Shown piece by piece: positions 57,452 to 64,000 of a DNA stretch of 64,000 nucleotides; positions within the stretch are counted from its first letter, which is position 1; each line of letters opens with the position of its first letter. Origin of the DNA: Rhizoclosmatium globosum (Eukaryota; Chytridiomycota; Chytridiomycetes; Chytridiales; Chytriomycetaceae). The DNA lies in the NCBI GenBank assembly GCA_002104985.1, contig MCGO01000002.1:248001-312000 (forward strand), read 5' to 3'. A program made the position numbers and the translations under genes. A model generated the notes under the pieces. The model saw nothing but the letters and a program-made list of their open reading frames with translations. It had not been told where the DNA came from and made no database searches.

Positions 57452-60017
57452 ATGACAGTTGTCGCCGTGTTCCTGGTACACCAGCCCCACACCTAACTCG
57501 ATCTACTCAACCAACCAACCAACCAACCAGACAGTGCGGCACACACTCGTGTTCCACTTCCCGCTCGAGTCGACATCCTCGTCGTCGTCGACCAGTGTTG
57601 CGCCATCGTTTGCGCCTGTTCGACCGGGCGATGCGCATCCGGCCACGAGCGGCTTCACGAGCACCGACGCCGCGCCGCTTCTTCCCTCAATTTCAACATC
57701 GTCAAAGCCGCATTCGGACGCGTCGTCGCAGATTCGGACAACGAGGCCCTGCTCGGCTTCCAAACTCAGGTCTCTCTCTCGCTCTCTTCTGCTAACAATT
57801 ACATCGCAAACACTTGCTCACCTTGCCTCGCCCGCAGGTGCTCTCGGATATCCTGTCACCCAAAATGTCTCTATGCGACCGCATCTTCAAACTGGCTGTT
57901 GACGACGTTGTCTTTGTGGGCCATCCAACTCTTCTCAACGCAGATCGCCCTCGTAAGTCCCTCATGCCCCTCTTACTGAAGTTGTTTTTACTTATGTGCG
58001 TGACTCTAGGAACTGGTCATCGTTTCGCCCGCCAGATTCAGCGTAAACAACGGACAGAACAATCAAACACAGAACAACTAGTTTTACATGGCGATGACCA
58101 AGATGATTTGGGTTACAACGACGAAGAGACTATAATTACGCCACTTACTCCATCATTCGAAAAGAGTGTCACGACTCCCATCATTTCATCTCGTCCTCGT
58201 GCTTTAGCTTCAGCTCTCCTCTTCCTCCAGTTCCTCAGCACCAAAACCCACAGAATTGTTCACCTGCTCCAGCGCTTATCCCAACTCCTACAATGGCAAC
58301 CCATCCGTCTCCTCTCATCGGGTCTTCCACTGCCACAAAATCAAAACCAACTATATCCCCACAACAGCAACCACATCACCAACTATCCATGTTCAACCTC
58401 GTTTTCGCTGTTATTCCAGAAGATGATCAAGAGGGAACGGATTGCGAAGTTCATTACGTCTACAACAATATTCTTGCCAAATTGACTGCCGCGTTAAAGT
58501 ACGAACAGTTAAAACGGGGATACCTTAAAAAAGAAATTGATATCATCATGGGCATTCGCGATGAATTCCATAACGGAGCTGGTGATTGTCTTTCTGCTTG
58601 ATGTCTCCCGATTTACACTGATCCGCCTTAAAAGGACATTTCATTACTCAACAAACAATGTCCAAGATCTAGAGCATTCATCCCTTGCTCGTATGCTAGC
58701 TGATACATTCCATGCTATGACGAACCCCGATATCCCATCAAATGCTTTGTCAGTTAACCACGTTCACACTCACTTGGACCTCAATTCTTCCGTCGATATT
58801 TCTATTTTGATTGATCGCACGATCTTGGGAGGAACGAACCACTGCTATTCCGGTGAATCGGATGGAATGGTTGGAGGAATGGTAGGTGGTGGTGGAGACA
58901 GAGACAAGGACGCAGAAGATGACGATGGCGGTGCTTTGGCGCGTTTCCAAGCTACACACCCGCCGTTACGGCCTTATCAGGCCGTGTTGCTGTTATATCA
59001 CGCGGAAGAAATTCTAAAGAGCTTGCCGGCTGATTCTGCCCCGCTGCTGCATGACTTGATTGAAATTGTCACCCCCACACAGTCTTTAGAGAATTTAGCG
59101 TTTGCGTTGAGTTGTTCGTTGGCACAGGTGTATCGATTGGGTGAGTTTGATTGTTGAAGTTGGCGAGTGAATGCCATTGACAACGAAAATAGTTTGTCAC
59201 TTGGTTTATTGGAAGAAGGCGAAAGTCATTGATGTCATCAACTTGCGCAACATGTATGTTGTGTCGCGTGAAGCTGATTTATCAAGGTGAGAGTCCTGGC
59301 ATACTCATGGGACTAAATTGTGACTCATCCAACGAAATCAACAGACTGTCGAAATTGGATAATGAGCTAACTGTGCGCGTTAAAGACTTGGATCTAGGAA
59401 AAATGCTGTCAGTGATGTCTACTCCTCGTGCCTTCAGCAGTATCTTCAAGGATAAGAGCGTTCCATATTTGGAGATTATTGCTCTTTTCCTGCGAAATAA
59501 TCTTATTGAGCAGTGCCGAATGGTTTGTTGCTATTTGCTATGAAAAGCTAGAATAATAATTTGACTCGTAGAAATTATGTAAACAAGTCCATCTCTTATA
59601 ACTCACGAATCGTATCTAAAATCCTTAAGCAGTGATAATAATTCCAAAACAAATATGGACACTCAAACCTGAATTTGAGAACTACGTTCTTGCACAAAGC
59701 GTCAATGAACTCACCCAAGATTCGGCCCTTATCGTGCGAAACCCTCTCTATTGTAACGAGACTGAGGCGCAAATGATTGAAACAATTGCCTTGACGCAGC
59801 CACAACCTTTCCCTGCTATATTTCAACGATTTGTCCCTTATATGACTGGAAAAGTGCATTCGGAGGAGATGATGTATCGTGAGAATATGGTGCGCAAAGA
59901 CTTTAAGGCATTTATGAGGTTTGTAATTTGTTTCTGTCACATTATTGAAGAAGTTAACCTTGGTCTCCTTTAAGTCGATACAGTGATTTTTTCATGATCA
60001 TATACGCAGTTGAATAA
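57452..60017 (+). CDS. NPR3: NPRL3/Npr3, GATOR1 (SEACIT) subunit
   Basis: Npr3 works with Npr2 and Iml1 as a GAP complex that inhibits TORC1 on amino-acid starvation at the vacuole. N-terminus 'MTVVAVFLVHQP'; then a low-complexity Ser/Pro insert, 'VLSDILSPKMSLCDRIFKLA' and VDDVVFVGHPTLLNADRP. 'MFNLVFAVIPEDDQEGTDCE' with 'YNNILAKLTAALKYEQLKRG' (longin-like core) follows, then 'LRPYQAVLLLYHAEEILKSL', 'LVYWKKAKVIDVINLRNMYV', 'LSKLDNELTVRVKDLDLGKM', 'MMYRENMVRKDFKAFM' and a short 'SRYSDFFMIIYAVE' end. The frame slips near 57490, next to an (AACC)n microsatellite, and near 58530-58600. Stop TAA 60015-60017. Confidence 0.88.
57507..57531. repeat. (AACC)n microsatellite near the NPR3 start
   Basis: About five to six copies of a CAAC/AACC tetranucleotide lie right where the reading frame changes. 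A tetranucleotide repeat that varies in copy number would change the frame of the N-terminal coding region. Confidence 0.7.
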
Positions 60018-60306
60018 AAGTGTAGAAAAACGATTCTTTTTATTCATCTGAATGATCGGATGGGGCTGGTATGTGGAAGAGTCCGAATCTGTGGCTGGGT
60101 CTACACAGTGCAGTTATTTACTGTTGTCGACTAGACAGGTATCCCACCTTAACGGTCGATCGATGAGAGATGACGAATTGTTGACGATGAGTGCGTTTGT
60201 AATGTTCAAAAATGATTGAAAATCGTCCCCATAAAAGCACGCTTGATTTGTCACAATCACACCAAGAAAAAAAAACATCCAAGAAACAACGAATTCGTCA
60301 TCAGCA

Positions 60307-60687
60307 ATGCCTCTCTTCACTGAATCTACTGCTACCTACGGTGCTGAGCCAGCCGTCTTTCACCGCCCACACAGCCTGCACATGGTCATCCTTGCCGTGT
60401 GTTCTCCCCTTGCCTTCTGCGTCACCCTTGCGCTCCTTGGCTTTGCCCCAGCTCAAATCTTCCTCAACAACTACACTTTGAGCACAATTAGCAACCTGCT
60501 TACATCGTCAGTAGCCATTCATGCCGCCATTGGATGTCTCTGGATCTGTCTGTACTTTGGTCGTATCGGCGAGCTTTACAAATCAACAACTGAACAACAG
60601 GCGAATGCACCTGAGCTCAAGACACGATCTCAAGCTGTGATTGGGAAAGGCAAGAAGCTGGGGAAGTCCGTCTTGCACCTATTTTGA
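60307..60687 (+). CDS. small membrane protein, two to three helices, tandem pair member a
   Basis: An intronless 126-residue frame. N-terminus 'MPLFTESTATYGAEPAVFHR' PHS; helix 'MVILAVCSPLAFCVTLALLG'; then 'FAPAQIFLNNYTLSTISNLL', helix 'AIHAAIGCLWICLYFGRIG' and a basic C-terminal tail 'TRSQAVIGKGKKLGKSVLHL'. No family recognised. The following gene shares the order F-x-R-P, helix, 'LxFxP', 'S..L...VA-H-x-x-x-G-x-x-W', so the two look like diverged duplicates. Confidence 0.65.
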   Translation: MPLFTESTATYGAEPAVFHRPHSLHMVILAVCSPLAFCVTLALLGFAPAQIFLNNYTLSTISNLLTSSVAIHAAIGCLWICLYFGRIGELYKSTTEQQANAPELKTRSQAVIGKGKKLGKSVLHLF

Positions 60688-60944
60688 GGCGGGTGTTGAT
60701 CTCTGTTTGAGTGTTTGTTATCGTCTTCTACTAGTTTGCCCTTAATTTTCATTTCTCCTGCATTATATCATCTATTATTGTAATAAATCGATCCTATATT
60801 TCAATTATAAAATGAACGTTGGAAATAAACCGGTTTGCAGAGTCACCACAGAGCTGCGCAGAACTCTGAAAAGCTTGGTCTTCTCGATGCCATATCCCGC
60901 CAAAGCAAAACAAATAAACTCATCTCATCCCAATCTCGACGTGG

Positions 60945-61487
60945 ATGACACGCTTCTCACCTGACCCGATTGTCTTTGTCCGTCCCCAAAATGTCTTCCC
61001 AACAACACAGATTTTGGGTCGAGTAATTCTCCTCATCGCACTCGCGTTGGGAATTCTCAATTTTACTCCATGGGCAAGGCAACGGGACATCCTGGTTGTG
61101 ATATCAGACGCGCTTTCTATTATCGTGGCGCTTCATGGGGTCGTCGGGGTTTTTTGGTGCCTCGTTTATTGTGCACTTTATTTATGGATGGAGGGGAGAA
61201 GGAGGGAGATGTCCGTTGGTTTGAAGCTGTCAAAGTTGCGTTCAAATTTCAATAAACGATGCAGGACGACTTATTATTTACCTTTCTTAGAACAATTTCT
61301 TGTTAATATCTCCTTTGGAGCTTTATCAGAACAAATATTTAGTGCTTACTCAGCTGAATTTTGCTTCACCACCAGTAATATTGATTTCTTCATTATTTGG
61401 CGTTTGCCTTCACTTTCCTCGATGTTTTCTCCTGCCCTTCCTTGCACTCTGAATCTGGCTGACAAACCAATCACAACACGTGTTTGA
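60945..61487 (+). CDS. small membrane protein, tandem pair member b
   Basis: Starts 'MTRFSPDPIVFVRPQNVFPT', then helix 'GRVILLIALALGILNFTPWA', 'RQRDILVVISDALSIIVALH' and helix 'GVVGVFWCLVYCALYLWMEG', matching the layout of the upstream gene. A basic patch 'RRREMSVGLKLSKLRSNFNK' follows. The remainder of the open frame (from about 61260, Phe/Ser-rich) may not belong to the protein; a stop in a neighbouring frame at 61255 makes the true C-terminus doubtful. No homologue recognised. Confidence 0.5.
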   Translation: MTRFSPDPIVFVRPQNVFPTTQILGRVILLIALALGILNFTPWARQRDILVVISDALSIIVALHGVVGVFWCLVYCALYLWMEGRRREMSVGLKLSKLRSNFNKRCRTTYYLPFLEQFLVNISFGALSEQIFSAYSAEFCFTTSNIDFFIIWRLPSLSSMFSPALPCTLNLADKPITTRV

Positions 61488-61875
61488 TTAGCGGACTTGA
61501 GGATAGATAAACAACAATTATTCCTCAACCGATCAGCAACGAGAGCATGACGCTTAAACTTTGGGTTTCAAATCAAACAAAGCGATCTGTAAGCGCCCAA
61601 GTGAAGGGTAAAACCCTTAATTTTGTTATCCGGATCTCCATTTTCATTTTGAGAATTGCACTCTCTCGTCGTCAAAAAAATGCCCCTTTAGTTGATTATT
61701 GTTTTAAGGAAGCGTGGGTAGTTGGTTGTTCGAAAGGGTGGAAAGTGGAAGTCCGATGAAGGCTGATGTTCAACTCGTCTCCCATCAAGTGCGTTGGGCT
61801 GACGTGTCCAATTTCGAGAGCACAAAACGAGGGAACGGAAACACGTTTCCCCTTATTGAAAAAAACTCCCATCAA
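61488..61875. other. 388-bp gene-free stretch upstream of 61876 gene
   Basis: AT-rich and without a convincing open frame. It is presumed to be the promoter and 5' UTR of the 61876 gene. The heavy codon bias of that gene suggests a strong promoter. An AAAAACTCCCATCAA block leads into the ATG. Confidence 0.35.
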
Positions 61876-62487
61876 ATGTCTGCTGCTCCAGAAACCATTG
61901 CTGCCCCAGCTGGTGTCACCCCAACTGGTGTCCTCACTGACAAGAACACCCTTCCACTCAACTGGCAAACTGCTGAGGGTCTCCCACAGGAGCCAACCAT
62001 CAACCCACTCCACAACAAGACCCAGACTAACACTCTCCGTGGAACTCTCACTGTTTACTTGATCGCCATCTCAATCTGGATTCTCATTAACCTCATCATC
62101 TCCTTCCTTGGAGTTGCCTTCGTTGGTGCCTGGATCGGTATCATCTTGGCTATCTTCTCCCTTGCCATCAACGGCTTGATGTTCTACGCCATCCAGCCAG
62201 ACCGTTTGGTCCCAATCTGGATGGACGTGTTTGCTTACTTCTACATGGTTCGTGCTGCCATCGACATCATCCTCACCATCTGGCTCGCAGCCGTTACTTT
62301 CCAATTTTTCGCTGGAATTGCCGTCTTCTCCATCATCATCACTGGTATTGAGGTTGCTGTCATCTACTTCATGGTGAAGCACTCCTTCGTCTACAGAGCC
62401 TACGCTCTTGAGGTTCGCAAGAAGCTCTCTGGCCAGGCCCCAACTAATGTCATTGCCGTTGAGACTGCTGTCGCTGCTGCTGTGTAA
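61876..62487 (+). CDS. four-helix membrane protein with YALEVR tail, copy A
   Basis: An intronless 203-residue protein. Cytosolic N-terminus 'MSAAPETIAAPAGVTPTGVL', then the conserved 'LPLNWQTAEGLPQEPTINPL' HNKTQTNTLRG. Four helices follow: 'VYLIAISIWILINLIISFLG', 'AWIGIILAIFSLAINGLMFY', 'VFAYFYMVRAAIDIILTIWL', 'IAVFSIIITGIEVAVIYFMV'. The tail is 'YRAYALEVRKKLSGQAP'. Codons are almost all of the C-ending type (ATC, CTC, GTC, TTC), the strongest bias in the window along with MDH and citrate synthase, implying an abundant protein. No known family is recognised. The start is set at 61876 because copy B aligns from its own ATG. Confidence 0.85.
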   Translation: MSAAPETIAAPAGVTPTGVLTDKNTLPLNWQTAEGLPQEPTINPLHNKTQTNTLRGTLTVYLIAISIWILINLIISFLGVAFVGAWIGIILAIFSLAINGLMFYAIQPDRLVPIWMDVFAYFYMVRAAIDIILTIWLAAVTFQFFAGIAVFSIIITGIEVAVIYFMVKHSFVYRAYALEVRKKLSGQAPTNVIAVETAVAAAV

Positions 62488-62744
62488 GGTCCAAGTGAAC
62501 CAAGTTAGAAATTTTTAGAATATTGATACTTCATAAATAAATTGCAGTCTGCTGCTGCATTTGTAGTAACCTCATTGTCAGTCAAATAAATTTGTAACTT
62601 GCCTCAATCATTTTATCTTTTTTAATGAGATTTATAGTTGTTCCTATAAAATATAATACAATTTTGTGAGAAAAAAGATGTTCTCGAGTTAACGTTTGCA
62701 GTCTAGTGAAACTGCTTTTGTTTGTTTGTTATCAAAGCAATCTC

Positions 62745-62950
62745 CTAAAGAACTAACGAGAGGCTGTATCTGAGCCTATTATCAAACTTAAGTGCGACAC
62801 TGAACAAGTCCTTCTTGACCTCACTATCTCCTTCTTTACAGCTACCTTCGTGGGGTTGTGGAACATCATTTAATTTGGATGACTGTTTTTGTGTCGCTCG
62901 TGCCGTCGTTGATGTCACACTTACCATTTGCGAGCTTAAAAGCAAATCGA
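62745..62950 (+). pseudogene. decayed relic of the four-helix YALEVR family
   Basis: On the plus strand a 'LTISFFTATFVGLWNII' stretch matches copy B 'VISFFGAAFVGSWIGVI'. About 30 bases later 'VARAVVDVTLTI' matches copy B 'IARAIIDVALAI', with nucleotide identity obvious in 'TTTGGATGACTGTTTTTG'. The segments between (helix 2 and its loops) are missing, stops intervene, and no start or tail remains. It is a fragment left by internal deletion of a former tandem copy. Confidence 0.7.
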
Positions 62951-63115
62951 CTCACTGGTTGTTATCGGGTTGCGTTTAAGATGCATTAATTGCATTCTCT
63001 TGAGGGTTGATTTGATTGTGGTAAGTGTTCGTCTTTCGTCATCAATCAAATCGAAATTTTGAAGCAACATCAGCACACCCCCCAAATTTTCAGTGCGCAT
63101 TATCTTTCCAATTAA

Positions 63116-63769
63116 ATGTCTGCTCTCTCAGCCCCCTCCAAAACCGTTGCCACTCCAGTTGCAGTTCAGGCTGCAGCAACCGCTCCAACTGCCGTCCCAG
63201 CGACTGGTAGCCCAATTAACGCCTTTGGATCCCTTCCAGTCAACTGGCAAACTGCTGAGGGTCTCCCACAAGAGCCAACCATGAATCCGTTCCACAACAA
63301 GACTCAAACCAACACTCTCCGTGGAGCCATCACTGTTTACCTGATTGCCATCTCTATCTGGATCCTTATTGAACTCGTCATCTCCTTCTTTGGAGCTGCC
63401 TTTGTTGGTTCGTGGATTGGTGTCATTTTGTACATCATTTCCCTTGTCATCAATGCTTTGATGTTCTACGCTATCCAGCCAGAGCGCTTGATCCCGATTT
63501 GGATGACTGTTTTTGCGTTCTTCTATATCGCTCGTGCGATAATTGATGTCGCACTTGCCATTTACATTTTAGTCGTTACCCCAAGTTTCTTTCTTGGAGC
63601 CGTTTTGTTCGAGGCTTGTATCACTGCGCTTGAGGTCACTGTCTTCTACTTTATGGTCAAGCGCTCTTTGACCTACAGAGCTTATGCCCTTGAAGTCCGT
63701 CAGAAGCTGTCTAGCCAGGGTCCAACCAATGTCATTGCCACCGAAACGGCTATCGCTGCCTCTGTTTAA
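63116..63769 (+). CDS. four-helix membrane protein with YALEVR tail, copy B
   Basis: An intronless 217-residue paralogue of the 61876 gene. It shares 'VNWQTAEGLPQEPTMNPFHN' KTQTNTLRG, the four helices ('VYLIAISIWILIELVISFFG', 'GVILYIISLVINALMFYAIQ', 'VFAFFYIARAIIDVALAIYI', 'VLFEACITALEVTVFYFMV') and the tail 'TYRAYALEVRQKLSSQGPTN' VIATETAIAASV. The N-terminal 40 residues are Ala/Pro/Thr-rich and diverge from copy A. Codon bias is weaker than in A, suggesting lower expression or more recent relaxation. No known family is recognised. Confidence 0.85.
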   Translation: MSALSAPSKTVATPVAVQAAATAPTAVPATGSPINAFGSLPVNWQTAEGLPQEPTMNPFHNKTQTNTLRGAITVYLIAISIWILIELVISFFGAAFVGSWIGVILYIISLVINALMFYAIQPERLIPIWMTVFAFFYIARAIIDVALAIYILVVTPSFFLGAVLFEACITALEVTVFYFMVKRSLTYRAYALEVRQKLSSQGPTNVIATETAIAASV

Positions 63770-63856
63770 GTTTTGATTCTTCTTCAATGTACACAGACAT
63801 ATATAAAATACTACTATCAAATACATTTCCCAATTTATATTGATATATTGACAAGT

Positions 63857-64000
63857 TTACCCTTGTTTTGGAACTTCCAACGAATCTTTGCTTCCAACAA
63901 TACTGTTGGCTCCACTCCCTTGTCCTGTAGCACTCCCCAGACTCGAATTACTTGCCAAATGTTCTCTGGAAGTACTTGTAGATCTTCCTGATGTCGGTGA
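63857..64000 (-). CDS. C-terminal end of a minus-strand gene, low-complexity tail
   Basis: The minus strand is open from the window edge to a TAA at 63859-63857. It reads 'SPTSGRSTSTSREHLASNSS' LGSATGQGSGANSIVGSKDS LEVPKQG. A Ser/Gly-rich, presumably disordered tail; the body of the gene lies beyond 64000. The function cannot be read. Confidence 0.45.
   Translation of the reverse strand, partial: SPTSGRSTSTSREHLASNSSLGSATGQGSGANSIVGSKDSLEVPKQG

Noticed and set aside
61714..61875. N-terminal extension of the 61876 membrane protein
   Set aside because: The extra 54 residues are not matched in copy B, lie in AT-rich 5' sequence and lack the codon bias of the gene body.
1..64000. CRISPR arrays, tRNA or rRNA genes, transposons
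   Set aside because: No regularly spaced direct repeats, no cloverleaf or ribosomal sequences recognised, and no transposase or reverse-transcriptase motifs in any frame.

Overview
The window is nuclear DNA from a compact eukaryotic genome. Genes lie tens to a few hundred bases apart on both strands. Most are split by short introns of about 45-70 nt (donor GTxxGT, CTAAC/CTGAC-type branch site, acceptor AG). A fungal, probably early-diverging and possibly chytrid-like, origin is an inference. It rests on a conventional kinesin with the fungal-type tail (19743-23351), a tandem array of 14-helix DHA2-like MFS transporters, and kinesin-light-chain-like TPR proteins joined to a TIR-like 'VSHAW...WCIYEL' domain. 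No tRNA, rRNA, CRISPR array or transposon was seen.

Layout. 0-4.8 kb: TPR / TIR-like-TPR locus. 4.9-12.7 kb: PAN3, a glomulin-like protein, TAF7 and proteasome subunit RPN5. 12.9-19.6 kb: malate dehydrogenase, a UBE3A-like HECT ligase, frataxin, mitochondrial ribosomal protein bL9 and the CAF1 deadenylase. 19.7-28.1 kb: kinesin, CCDC12/Cwf18, amidophosphoribosyltransferase and mitochondrial citrate synthase. 28.3-38.1 kb: a coiled-coil protein, a TBC-domain protein, an NSL1-like kinetochore protein and the helicase DHX29. 38.1-45.0 kb: lineage-specific small membrane proteins, a G8/parallel-beta-helix surface protein and a short unknown gene. 45.1-47.5 kb: SAICAR synthetase and exosome RRP4. 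47.6-53.0 kb: three tandem MFS copies, the first a pseudogene. 53.1-60.0 kb: acetoacetyl-CoA thiolase, a CAP-domain protein, an ABC1/ADCK kinase and NPRL3. 60.3-63.8 kb: two pairs of small multi-helix membrane proteins with a decayed copy between the last two. The window ends in the C-terminus of a minus-strand gene.

Themes. Central carbon metabolism: a peroxisomal-type malate dehydrogenase, mitochondrial citrate synthase and cytosolic thiolase. Purine synthesis: steps catalysed by PurF and SAICAR synthetase. mRNA decay: PAN3, CAF1 and RRP4. Protein turnover: RPN5, the HECT ligase and possibly glomulin. Mitochondrial function: frataxin, bL9m and the ABC1 kinase.

Two points matter for reading this annotation. 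First, many clearly conserved genes carry one-base frame breaks, often in short homopolymers and almost always repaired by adding one base. They look like uncorrected sequencing deletions, so gene spans are given from first to last recognisable codon. Second, the most interesting signals are a malate dehydrogenase whose last intron decides whether the protein ends in a peroxisomal AKL signal, a TIR-like/TPR protein with an intact WxxxE motif, and an apparently undescribed, locally expanding family of small membrane proteins.
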